Assembly (NCBI GenBank): GCA_937983065.1
Contig: CALKAL010000014.1
Span: 1-18,609, forward strand
Source of the DNA: an uncultured Bacillaceae bacterium
GTDB lineage: Bacteria > Bacillota > Bacilli > Bacillales > Alkalibacillaceae
Reading direction: 5' to 3'
DNA: 18,609 nt
Positions 1 to 7,297 of the stretch are shown one piece after another. A program made the translations under genes and the position numbers. Position 1 is the first letter of the stretch; each line of letters opens with the position of its first letter. Below the pieces are notes generated by a model. That model saw nothing but the letters and a program-made list of their open reading frames with translations. It searched no databases and was not told the DNA's origin.

Positions 1-18
1 CCTTCATTTTCTTTCACC

Positions 19-1707
19 CTACATCGCTTCTGGTGATCGAATACCTAATAATCTTAACCCTTCTTTTAACACGATCGTCACTGCTTTAACGAGGGCTAAA
101 CGACTCATCTGATCCGCATCATCATTTAAAATTTTCACCTTACTATAATATTTATTGAACGCTTGCGATAAATTTAACAAATATTTTGCAATGTTTGACG
201 GTTCTAACTGCTCATAGCTTCTTAAAACAGTATTTGGAAAGTTCATGAGCATTTTCGTAACTTCCCAGCTATCCTCATCATTTAAGCCACTACTCTCAAA
301 TTCAGTCACATTTGCTTTTCTTAAAATAGAACATGCTCTTGCGAAGGTATATTGCACGTAAGGTCCCGTACTTCCTTCAAACTTAAGCATCTCTTCTAAA
401 GAAAACTCAACATTGTTTAATCGTTCATTTTTCAAATCGTGAAAAATAATCGCCCCAACACCGACTGCTTGAGCTACCTCTTCTTTGTTCGCCAAGTCAG
501 GATTTTTCTCATCAATATTATTTTTCGCTAATTCAATCGCTTCTTTTATAACCTCTTCTAAAAGCACGACTTTTCCTTTTCGTGTCGACATCTTTTTACC
601 GTCTTTTAAAATAAATCCGAATGGCACGTGGACCATCCGCTTCGCCCACTCGTACCCCATTTTTTCTAACACTAAAAACAGTTGCTTAAAATGTAGGCTC
701 TGCTCATGGCCAACGATATAAATAGCTTGATCAAACTCATACTCATCTTGACGATAAAGCGCAGCAGCTAAATCCCGCGTTGCATAAAGAGTCGCACCGT
801 CTTTTTTCTTAATTAATGTCGGTGGCAGATCATATTCATCAAGCTTAACAACCTCCGCCCCCTCAGATTCCTCTAGTAACCCTTTTTCATTTAAAAGGTC
901 AATCACTCGTCCCATTTTATCGTTATAAAACGCCTCGCCACTATACGAATCAAAATCGACATTAAGCAGCTCGTAAATTTTCGAGAACTCTTTTAACGAT
1001 TCATCTCTAAACCATTTCCATAAACTTTGCGCTTCTTCATTACCCTCTTCAAGCTTTTTAAACCACGCCCGCGCCTCATCATCTAATGACGGATTGTCTT
1101 CCGCTTCTGCGTGAAATTTCACATATAAATCGAGTAATTCTTTAATCGGCTGATTTCTTACCTTTTCTTCATCGCCCCATAATTTATAGGCAACGATCAA
1201 CTTACCAAATTGTGTGCCCCAGTCACCGAGATGATTCACTTTAATTGCGTTAAACCCAAGCTTTTCAACTATTAAAGCTAATGAATTTCCAATCACCGTC
1301 GATCTTAAATGCCCCATCGAAAAAGGTTTGGCGATGTTTGGTGAGGACGTGTCAAAGACGATATTTTTCCCTTCACCAATCGTATAGGAACCGTATGCAT
1401 CTTTTTCTTGCAACACTTTTTCATGAATTTCTCGACTCACTTGTCTCTTTTCAAGAAAAACATTGACGTAAGGCCCATTAGCAACAACTTGATCAAAAAG
1501 CGGATGCTCTAATTTATTCGCCAATTCACTCGCAATTAGCTGAGGGGCTTTCTTAAACGTTTTAGCTAACGTAAAACAAGGAAACGCTAAATCCCCTTGC
1601 TCACTAATTTTTGGTTTTTCAATAAGTGAAAGGATGTCCTTTTCCGTTAAATCACTCTCTAAATTGTCTTTTAATACGGTTGCAAAAATTTCTTTTAAAT
1701 GTTCCAT
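19..1707 (-). CDS. argS: Arginyl-tRNA synthetase
   Basis: Cytosolic class I aminoacyl-tRNA synthetase that charges tRNA-Arg with arginine using ATP. The 562-residue length fits bacterial ArgRS. The HIGH-type signature appears as SMGH at residues 130-133 followed by LRST, as is usual for this enzyme. The KMSKS loop appears as KMSTR at 372-376. The N-terminal about 85 residues fit the ArgRS tRNA-recognition domain (the GPYVNVFL stretch), and the last about 120 fit the DALR anticodon-binding domain. The start has a strong GAGGAGG site at 1715-1721. The gene has its own likely promoter at 1803-1811 and a terminator-like hairpin in its leader, so attenuation is possible (see the leader entries). 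It is complete and the identification is firm. Confidence 0.97.
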   Translation of the reverse strand: MEHLKEIFATVLKDNLESDLTEKDILSLIEKPKISEQGDLAFPCFTLAKTFKKAPQLIASELANKLEHPLFDQVVANGPYVNVFLEKRQVSREIHEKVLQEKDAYGSYTIGEGKNIVFDTSSPNIAKPFSMGHLRSTVIGNSLALIVEKLGFNAIKVNHLGDWGTQFGKLIVAYKLWGDEEKVRNQPIKELLDLYVKFHAEAEDNPSLDDEARAWFKKLEEGNEEAQSLWKWFRDESLKEFSKIYELLNVDFDSYSGEAFYNDKMGRVIDLLNEKGLLEESEGAEVVKLDEYDLPPTLIKKKDGATLYATRDLAAALYRQDEYEFDQAIYIVGHEQSLHFKQLFLVLEKMGYEWAKRMVHVPFGFILKDGKKMSTRKGKVVLLEEVIKEAIELAKNNIDEKNPDLANKEEVAQAVGVGAIIFHDLKNERLNNVEFSLEEMLKFEGSTGPYVQYTFARACSILRKANVTEFESSGLNDEDSWEVTKMLMNFPNTVLRSYEQLEPSNIAKYLLNLSQAFNKYYSKVKILNDDADQMSRLALVKAVTIVLKEGLRLLGIRSPEAM

Positions 1708-1722
1708 GAAGCTTGCCTCCTC

Positions 1723-1752
1723 AAAAATAAAAAAGTCTCTTCAAAAAGAGAC
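1723..1752 (-). terminator. Rho-independent terminator in the argS leader
   Basis: On the minus strand, a 7-bp stem GTCTCTT/AAGAGAC (1746-1752 with 1735-1741, loop 1742-1745) is followed at once by TTTTTT, an A and TTTTT. This is a good intrinsic terminator. It lies only about 20 bases upstream of the argS start and downstream of a promoter-like sequence. It therefore acts either as the end of the upstream CAP/membrane-protein unit or as an attenuator for argS. Confidence 0.75.
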
Positions 1753-1776
1753 AAGGATAATTGTATCCCTCTTTTT
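1743..1776 (-). promoter_or_regulatory. Possible antiterminator stem in the argS leader
   Basis: In the minus-strand RNA, AAAAAGAG (1769-1776) can pair over 8 bp with CTCTTTTT (1743-1750), enclosing a small hairpin GGATA/TATCC (1764-1768 with 1755-1759). The CTCTTTTT segment is also most of the upstream arm of the terminator, so the two folds exclude each other. This is visible in sequence. That it controls argS is inference. No T-box consensus (AGGGTGG...) is present, so the signal sensed is unknown. Confidence 0.45.
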
Positions 1777-1802
1777 ATCTAAATCTGCCTGCGAAAACTA
1801 TA

Positions 1803-1811
1803 ATTGTATCA
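1803..1811 (-). promoter_or_regulatory. Extended -10 promoter for argS
   Basis: The minus strand reads TG-A-TACAAT, an extended -10 element that compensates for the absence of a good -35. The predicted start near 1796 gives a leader of about 88 bases that contains the competing hairpins. Confidence 0.5.
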
Positions 1812-1870
1812 TGCTTTCCCTTGTTTATTTTACCATACTCGTTTCAATTGCGTAAAAATCAATCAATCGT

Positions 1871-2227
1871 TTAAACTTCCCATTTGCGCCAGCGGATAAA
1901 TATTTCAAAAAATGATAAGAGAAGAATGAAAATGAGCATTCCTTCATTGAAAAATAGACCCGCACCCGTACGGCCACCGATTAAATAAAAGATGATAATG
2001 ACAACGACGATATAAACGGTACTAAAAATTTGCCACTTCATAATCTCTTCATCGTCGACTTTTTGATATTTTTTATAATTTAAACTATATAAAACAACCC
2101 CAGCAAATCCCCACATTAACACGACATCTGGGATAAAAGCAGTCAATTGAAAATCAAAATAGTCTAACAATAAAATGACTGTGTAAATGGCTAAAATCGT
2201 ATAATCTCGACTTGTTAAATGTGCCAA
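1871..2227 (-). CDS. Small integral membrane protein, unknown function
   Basis: A 118-residue protein with about four hydrophobic segments (roughly residues 10-25, 30-47, 64-85 and 93-110), positive ends and a C-terminal RWRKWEV. I recognise no family. Translation appears to begin at TTG (2225-2227), with a GGGGG-containing ribosome binding site nine bases upstream; an ATG a little further upstream is out of frame. It starts 20 bases after the CAP-domain gene, so the two are probably cotranscribed. The context suggests a cell-envelope role, but nothing in the protein itself gives a function. Confidence 0.7.
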   Translation of the reverse strand: MAHLTSRDYTILAIYTVILLLDYFDFQLTAFIPDVVLMWGFAGVVLYSLNYKKYQKVDDEEIMKWQIFSTVYIVVVIIIFYLIGGRTGAGLFFNEGMLIFILLLSFFEIFIRWRKWEV

Positions 2228-2247
2228 ACGAACCAGCCCCCATCGTT

Positions 2248-2934
2248 TTATTTACCAATAAACATTTGTGTCCAATAATATGTCCCGTTCATATCGATAA
2301 ATCCGACACCAAGATGCGTAAATCCATCTTTTAAAATATTCGCTCGATGACCTTCACTATTCATCCAGCCTTCCATAACATGCTCTGGTGTAAGATGGCC
2401 TTTCGCAATATTTTCCCCTGCCATCCAGTAAGTCACTCCGTACATTTCCATCATTTCAAAGGGTGATCCGAAAGTTGGCGACTCATGGTCAAAGTATCCA
2501 TTCATAGCCATATCTAATGATTTATCACGGGCGACTACACTCACTTCCTCTGAATATTGTAACGGTGGTAATTGATGTTTTTCCCGTTCCTCGTTGACTA
2601 TATTTAAAACTTCTAATTCAAACTCATGGGCTTCAAACTGAGAGGTATCACCATTAAAGACAGCCGTAGGAACTGATTCATCGGTTCTATTCGCTTGAGC
2701 TTCCTCACCAACTGGCTCCCCTAATAAAACCTTCAAATTCTCCCATTCGTGCTGAACTCGATCCTTAAATTCTACAAGATCGACTTGCGATATACGATCT
2801 TTAAAATCATCAACGATTGCCCCGAATTGAAAGTCGTTTCCTTCACTCGTTTCAGGTAGAAAATCGTTTGAGAACATATTAATGATTATCCCAATTACAA
2901 CTATGACAATCAAATATTTAAGCAATTTGAACAT
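2248..2934 (-). CDS. Membrane-anchored CAP-domain (SCP/PR1-like) protein
   Basis: A 228-residue protein with an N-terminal membrane segment at residues 5-21, an acidic linker to about residue 104, and a C-terminal CAP domain (about 105-227). Diagnostic CAP elements are DHESP (149-153, His150), AGENIA (172-177) and SEGHRANIL (193-201). CAP proteins of bacilli are extracytoplasmic and mostly of unknown activity, so this one is likely anchored outside the membrane. An open frame runs upstream to 3003, but the ATG at 2934 has an AGGGGA site nine bases upstream, and the promoter at 2987-3016 would start transcription near 2980, excluding the longer form. It heads a two-gene unit with the 118-residue membrane protein. 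Confidence 0.88.
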   Translation of the reverse strand: MFKLLKYLIVIVVIGIIINMFSNDFLPETSEGNDFQFGAIVDDFKDRISQVDLVEFKDRVQHEWENLKVLLGEPVGEEAQANRTDESVPTAVFNGDTSQFEAHEFELEVLNIVNEEREKHQLPPLQYSEEVSVVARDKSLDMAMNGYFDHESPTFGSPFEMMEMYGVTYWMAGENIAKGHLTPEHVMEGWMNSEGHRANILKDGFTHLGVGFIDMNGTYYWTQMFIGK

Positions 2935-2986
2935 GGTGATTTCCCCTTTTTTAAGGATGAGTTTTTCTAGTTGCCTCGTTACTATT

Positions 2987-3016
2987 ATTATACTTTGTAT
3001 CACTAGTTTAATCCAA
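2987..3016 (-). promoter_or_regulatory. SigmaA-type promoter for the CAP gene
   Basis: The minus strand reads TTGGAT (3011-3016), 18 bases, then TATAAT (2987-2992). The -10 is a perfect match. It lies about 50 bases upstream of the chosen start and supports that start. Confidence 0.65.
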
Positions 3017-3059
3017 AAGAATAAAAGATAAACAGTGATATATTTATATTGAAAAAAGG

Positions 3060-3110
3060 ACTTTTAACGATGTATCACGAAAAGATACACGAATGTACTG
3101 TTAAAAAAGT
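3060..3110 (+). repeat. Nested inverted repeat upstream of the phospholipase gene
   Basis: Outer arms ACTTTTAAC (3060-3068) and GTTAAAAAAGT (3100-3110) pair over 9 bp with two bulged A residues. Inner arms TGTATC (3071-3076) and GATACA (3084-3089) pair over 6 bp. It sits between the divergent CAP and phospholipase genes. It could be an operator or an RNA structure. There is no clean T-run, so it is unlikely to be a terminator. Confidence 0.4.
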
Positions 3111-3200
3111 TTTAGTTTTTATATAACCGATTATTTTTTAAATCAAACGATTGAATGATTCGCCAATTTATTTTTAAAAAACTAGAAAAGGATGATGACC

Positions 3201-4112
3201 ATGCCTAACATTTGGACACACATATTATTTAGCCAAGATGTTATGAAACAATTAAATCAAGAGATAAGCGATCAGAAGTTGAAAAATTATTTGCATTTAG
3301 GTGCTCAAGGACCCGATCCGTTTTTTTACCACAATTTCTGGCCTTGGCAAAAGGATCAACGTATCAATGACTTAGCTTTAATGATTCATCAGAAAAAATG
3401 TGGTCCCTTACTACTTGATATGATTAAATTAACGAATGATAACGAAAATGTTCGTACATACGTAACTGGTTTTTTGACTCACCATATATTAGATCGGGTC
3501 GCCCACCCTTATATTCATTATAAGTCTGGTTACGAAACGCATAACCATCAAAAACTCGAAACAATGATCGATACGATTATGGTAGAAAAGTATCGTTCAT
3601 TCAAGACATGGATAACACCTGTAGCAACAGAGATTGATGTCGGTAAAAAGTTGGATAACGAATTATCTAACATGATGGAAACGTTAATTCAAAATCATTT
3701 CGGTAAGGATGTTGATATCGATGACGGGTTTTTCCAAAAATCGTATCAAGACATGAAAAAGGTTTTAAAAATCGTTTATGATCCTAAAGGCTGGAAAACA
3801 AAGCGATTATCATCTTTAATTCCACCGATTTCTCATCGACCCATTGAAGACGATGTCGATTATTTAAATGAAAATCGTAAAACATGGTATCACTCGGCAA
3901 CGAATGAACCTTCGAATAAAAGTTTTATTGATTTATATGACGATGCAATTGAAGAAGCGAAAAAATTGTTGGAAGTCGTTTTTGTATATTGGAAAACAAA
4001 ATCTGAAGAAGACTTATCATTAGTGGAACAAACTTTAGGAAATGTCTCTTATGATACTGGAAGACCATTAGACGAAGCTGTTGAAAATCGCTATGCCGAT
4101 CCAATCGTTTAA
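3201..4112 (+). CDS. Zinc-dependent phospholipase C-like protein
   Basis: A 303-residue protein of the bacterial phospholipase C / S1-P1 nuclease fold family (Zn_dep_PLPC). It starts MPNIWTH, and zinc-ligand-like residues recur as expected: His7, GPDPFFYH (37-44), THHILDRVAHPYIHY (93-107, with His94/95, Asp98, His102, His106) and HNH near 114-116. No signal peptide is visible, so it probably acts in the cytosol, unlike the secreted toxins of this fold. The substrate is unknown. ATG codons at 3192 and 3195 sit on top of the AAAAGG site (3186-3191), so the ATG at 3201, nine bases from that site, is the likely start. A terminator follows at once. Confidence 0.82.
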   Translation: MPNIWTHILFSQDVMKQLNQEISDQKLKNYLHLGAQGPDPFFYHNFWPWQKDQRINDLALMIHQKKCGPLLLDMIKLTNDNENVRTYVTGFLTHHILDRVAHPYIHYKSGYETHNHQKLETMIDTIMVEKYRSFKTWITPVATEIDVGKKLDNELSNMMETLIQNHFGKDVDIDDGFFQKSYQDMKKVLKIVYDPKGWKTKRLSSLIPPISHRPIEDDVDYLNENRKTWYHSATNEPSNKSFIDLYDDAIEEAKKLLEVVFVYWKTKSEEDLSLVEQTLGNVSYDTGRPLDEAVENRYADPIV

Positions 4113-4119
4113 ACAGATT

Positions 4120-4161
4120 AAAAAACAGTTCCGATTATTAAATGTCGGAACTGTTTTTTTA
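4120..4161. terminator. Bidirectional terminator
   Basis: A 10-bp stem ACAGTTCCGA/TCGGAACTGT (4125-4134 with 4145-4154) is flanked by an A-run on the left and a T-run on the right. It can end both the plus-strand phospholipase gene and the converging minus-strand transporter gene. Confidence 0.88.
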
Positions 4162-4181
4162 TATTTTTCTATACTAAACGA

Positions 4182-5468
4182 TTAAACGGCTTTTTCCGCC
4201 TCAGCTGCTAGTGCTTCTTGCTCACCTTTTTCAATATTAACAAACTGTAATAAGATTAGTCCTGCAATGAAGAAGAAGAGTAAAGATAGTATACCTAGTC
4301 GGGCTGAACCTGTTAAATCAATCGTTAAAGCAAAGACGAATGGCCCTAAAATCGCCGCGAACTTTGACATAATTCCGTAGAAACCGAAAAACTCTGCTTC
4401 TTTATTTCTCGGAATCATACGTGCGAATATGGAGCGACTTAATGCTTGAGCTCCACCTTGTACGAAACCGACACAAATAGCTAGCAAATAAAAATGCAAT
4501 GCTGAAGTCATGAAATAACCCATAATAACGATAAGTATATAAATAACTAATGCTAAGCTTAAAGCGTTTTTTGGAGAAAACCATTTCGCCATTTTTGAAA
4601 ATAAAAATGTACAAGGAATCCCCACGAACTGAGTAATTAATAAGGCAGCAATTAAATCATTTTGCCCAATCCCAATTGTCGATCCATAAACCGTCGCCAT
4701 TCGAATAATCGTTGAAATACCATCTGAAAATAACCAAAATGCAATTAAAAATATTAATAAATGCTTATAAAGTTTCAACGTTTTAAATGTGGAGCTTAAT
4801 CGATTAAAACCGATGGATAAATACGATTTCGTTCTTTTTTCTTTTTTCGGCTGCTTTTCATCTTTTAAATTTTTAAAAATAGGGATTGAGAAAATAAACC
4901 ACCAAATCCCGACAGTGACGAATACGACTTGCGTTGCCACTTTTGAATTCGGAAAACCAAATGAGTCATAAAACATAATCATTAATAAGTTAATAGCTAG
5001 TAAAATTCCACCACCGATATATCCAAAAGCATAGCCCCCTGTGGATACTCGGTCCATCTCCTCCTTCTTAGCGACAGAAGGAAGCATCGCATCGTAAAAT
5101 ACATTACCCCCGGAAAAACCGACGGAAGCAACAATATAGATGATTGACGCCATTAAGTAATTTCCTTCATTTACCGCAAAGAGTAAAACCGTTGTGATCA
5201 TTCCCATGTAAGCGAAAAACTTTAAAAACCGCATTTTTGCTTGGGAATAATCAGCGATAGCGCCTAAAATAGGTGCTAGTAATGCGACGATTAACACAGT
5301 GATTGACGATGTGTATCCCCAATAACTTGCTGCCTGATTCTCAGATAATCCTTGAGCAGCAACACTAGCATAGAACGTCGGTAACACAGCCGCCATAATC
5401 GTCGTCGCAAAGGCTGAGTTTGCCCAGTCATACATCATCCAGCTACGTTGTAATTTTTTGTTATCCAT
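4182..5468 (-). CDS. UMF1/Atg22-family MFS transporter (YxiO-like)
   Basis: A 428-residue integral membrane protein with about twelve hydrophobic segments, the usual MFS size. The N-terminal YDWANSAF (13-20) is the signature of the UMF1/Atg22-like branch of the MFS, and the segment with GGNVFYDAMLPS (about 120-131) is also typical. B. subtilis YxiO is, from memory, the closest known relative. Yeast Atg22 exports amino acids from the vacuole, but bacterial members have no proven substrate, so export of small molecules is only a guess. The C-terminus ends in a short Glu/Ala-rich cytosolic tail. The start is ATG with a GGGG-containing site 11 bases upstream. Monocistronic, with its own promoter and terminator. 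Confidence 0.88.
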   Translation of the reverse strand: MDNKKLQRSWMMYDWANSAFATTIMAAVLPTFYASVAAQGLSENQAASYWGYTSSITVLIVALLAPILGAIADYSQAKMRFLKFFAYMGMITTVLLFAVNEGNYLMASIIYIVASVGFSGGNVFYDAMLPSVAKKEEMDRVSTGGYAFGYIGGGILLAINLLMIMFYDSFGFPNSKVATQVVFVTVGIWWFIFSIPIFKNLKDEKQPKKEKRTKSYLSIGFNRLSSTFKTLKLYKHLLIFLIAFWLFSDGISTIIRMATVYGSTIGIGQNDLIAALLITQFVGIPCTFLFSKMAKWFSPKNALSLALVIYILIVIMGYFMTSALHFYLLAICVGFVQGGAQALSRSIFARMIPRNKEAEFFGFYGIMSKFAAILGPFVFALTIDLTGSARLGILSLLFFFIAGLILLQFVNIEKGEQEALAAEAEKAV

Positions 5469-5496
5469 TTCTTACTCGTCCCCTTTCTTATATTTA

Positions 5497-5525
5497 AATA
5501 TACCAGATTAAAGCCATAATGTTAC
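5497..5525 (-). promoter_or_regulatory. Promoter for the MFS transporter gene
   Basis: The minus strand reads GTAACA (5520-5525), 17 bases, then TATATT (5497-5502), preceded by TGG (an extended -10). In the rest of the 224-base divergent gap, an isolated TATAAT (5666-5671) faces the MBL lipoprotein gene, but I see no -35 for it. Confidence 0.5.
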
Positions 5526-5692
5526 ATTAATTCAGAATATTTATTTTCTATTATATTCTTTAAATCTATTATTCATCTCAACCGTTCGTTAAGCAATAGG
5601 GCTGTCGACAACTTAACAATATCTTTACAACGTTAGCACTTCCCACCTCCATTGATATTTTCATATATAATGAATAGTGGGTTAGGGGGCTA

Positions 5693-6946
5693 ATGATGAA
5701 AAAATATTTTATATTTATTGTAGCGCTATTGTTTTTTGTGCTTGGAGCGTGTGAAGAATTAGATCAAGATCGGTCGACACTTGAAAATAATGGCGAAAAA
5801 ATTGAAGAGAAGACGAACGAACAACAAAATAATGAAAATGAATTGGAGGACGATTTTACCGAAGAAACGAGTAGCGAAGATCATAATGGGACAAACGTAA
5901 AAGTAATTGACGGAGATTTAAAAGCCCATTATATTGACGTTGGTCAAGGGGACGCGACTTTATTTGAATATAGTCATGAAGGGTCTCATTATCGGATTTT
6001 AATCGATACGGGGGACTGGAATTCAAACGATGTTGTTAATTATTTAAACACTAATGGTATTACTCATATCGATTTATTAGTTGGGACCCATGCCCATGCC
6101 GATCATATCGGGCAAATGGATAAAATTATTCAACAATACGAGGTTAATGAAGTATGGATGGCAGGGCACGTTACGTCATCGAGTACCTATGAACGAGTCA
6201 TTGATGCGATTGCAACCCATGATGTTCGCTATTATGAACCGAGAGCTGGAGATGTTTTTGATATTGGACCGATGATGATTGAAGTCGTCCACCCAAATGA
6301 TATATCGGGTAATTTAAATGATGACTCAATCTCAATGCGTTTAACATACGGAGAGATTTCATTTTTATTTACAGGCGATACTGAGGCAACTGGTGAACAA
6401 GAAATGCTCAATCGAGGTCACCATTTAAAGGCACATATACTACATTTAGGACATCACGGCTCAAGCACTTCAACGACATCTAGTTTTTTATCCACCGTTT
6501 CACCAGACGTCGCCATTTACTCTGCAGGAATTGATAATAGCTATGGTCATCCCCACGACGAAATAGTTGACCGAGTATTAAATGCGGACATTGACCTTTA
6601 TGGAACAGATATTCAAGGAACGATTATTATTTCAAGCGATGGAGAAACATATTCAATTCAAACAGGAAAAGATGGAACGTTGAGCACATCATCTTCGAGT
6701 AATAGCGAAAGTTCATCAAATCAACCGTCAACGAGCGCACATACAAATGGAAGTAGCTGCATCAACATTAACGAGGCATCCTTTGAGGAATTACAAAACA
6801 TAAAACATGTCGGAGTAGATCGGGCAGAACAAATTATTCACTTAAGACCTTTTCAATCGGTGAGTGATTTAATTAAAGTAAAAGGGATTGGTGAAAGTCG
6901 ATTAAACGATATTATTCAGGAAAATATCGCTTGTGTAGGAGGTTAA
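5693..6946 (+). CDS. MBL-fold lipoprotein with C-terminal ComEA-like HhH domain
   Basis: A 417-residue lipoprotein. The signal peptide ends in lipobox LGAC (Cys20). An acidic, Asn-rich linker runs to about 72. A metallo-beta-lactamase domain of the ComEC/Rec2 type covers about 75-325: IDVGQGDA (81-88), THAHADHIG (132-140), GDTE (228-231), LGHHGSS (252-258) and GHPH (285-288) give the metal ligands. A Ser/Thr/Asn-rich linker (330-354) leads to a tandem helix-hairpin-helix region (356-414) like that of the DNA receptor ComEA. Family knowledge suggests a surface nuclease or phosphodiesterase that grips DNA, but activity is inferred. Cys356 and Cys414 bracket the HhH region and could form a disulfide. 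A second ATG at 5696 has better spacing from the AGGGGG site. It is followed two bases later by the DUF3006 gene. Confidence 0.9.
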   Translation: MMKKYFIFIVALLFFVLGACEELDQDRSTLENNGEKIEEKTNEQQNNENELEDDFTEETSSEDHNGTNVKVIDGDLKAHYIDVGQGDATLFEYSHEGSHYRILIDTGDWNSNDVVNYLNTNGITHIDLLVGTHAHADHIGQMDKIIQQYEVNEVWMAGHVTSSSTYERVIDAIATHDVRYYEPRAGDVFDIGPMMIEVVHPNDISGNLNDDSISMRLTYGEISFLFTGDTEATGEQEMLNRGHHLKAHILHLGHHGSSTSTTSSFLSTVSPDVAIYSAGIDNSYGHPHDEIVDRVLNADIDLYGTDIQGTIIISSDGETYSIQTGKDGTLSTSSSSNSESSSNQPSTSAHTNGSSCININEASFEELQNIKHVGVDRAEQIIHLRPFQSVSDLIKVKGIGESRLNDIIQENIACVGG

Positions 6947-6948
6947 CA

Positions 6949-7221
6949 ATGGAACAATATGAAGCCGTTTTAGACAGAATTGAAGATGGAAAATTTGCTG
7001 TTATACTTGCTGAATCATTAAATAAAGAATTTGTCATTGACGTATCCCTTCTCCCGGAAGGAAGTAAAGAAGGTACATGGTTTAAGATTACGATTCAAGA
7101 TGATCAGATTGAACAAATAACGATTGATGAGGCGAAAACAAAAGAAAAATTAAAAACAATTAACGAAAAACTCAATTTACTTCGGCAAAAGAAGTCTTCT
7201 AGTAAATTTAAAAGAAATTGA
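6949..7221 (+). CDS. DUF3006 family protein
   Basis: A 90-residue, probably cytosolic protein. The N-terminal half has the DUF3006 pattern: LDRIEDGKFAVIL (8-20) and SLLPEGSKEGTWF (33-45). The C-terminal half is a charged, Lys-rich helix that may form a coiled coil. The ATG at 6949 has a GGAGG site (6938-6942) inside the end of the upstream gene and starts two bases after that gene's stop, so translation is probably coupled. DUF3006 genes are commonly found beside ComEC-like MBL hydrolases, from memory of many Firmicutes genomes. The molecular function is unknown. Confidence 0.82.
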   Translation: MEQYEAVLDRIEDGKFAVILAESLNKEFVIDVSLLPEGSKEGTWFKITIQDDQIEQITIDEAKTKEKLKTINEKLNLLRQKKSSSKFKRN

Positions 7222-7297
7222 TTGATAGGAGGGGAGCCGTTTTCATTTTACCGAATCATCTTTTATTACGCTTAAAACATCTCCTCCCCTTAATCAA
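7218..7297. repeat. Nested inverted repeat across convergent gene ends
   Basis: Three nested arm pairs lie between the converging DUF3006 and desR genes: TTGATT/AATCAA (7218-7223, 7292-7297), GGGGAG/CTCCCC (7231-7236, 7284-7289) and GTTTT/AAAAC (7239-7243, 7274-7278). They cover both stop codons. There is no proper U-run on either strand, so a terminator or RNA 3'-end structure is only possible. Confidence 0.35.

Noticed and set aside
1..7. A possible minus-strand ATG (5-7) after an AGGGTG site downstream of argS
   Set aside because: It would be the start of the next gene, but only seven bases lie in the window, so no product can be supported.
1708..1796. Arginine-rich leader peptide in the argS leader
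   Set aside because: No ATG or GTG with a ribosome binding site is present; the only AGG codons belong to the Shine-Dalgarno sequence itself.
1708..1870. T-box riboswitch upstream of argS
   Set aside because: The leader is too short and contains no AGGGTGG-type antiterminator consensus or recognisable specifier stem.
2935..3003. Longer N-terminus for the CAP protein
   Set aside because: It contains the ribosome binding site and lies across the predicted promoter.
7222..7250. AGGAGGGG at 7227-7234 as the ribosome binding site of a hidden small gene
   Set aside because: No ATG, GTG or TTG follows at a usable distance in an open frame.
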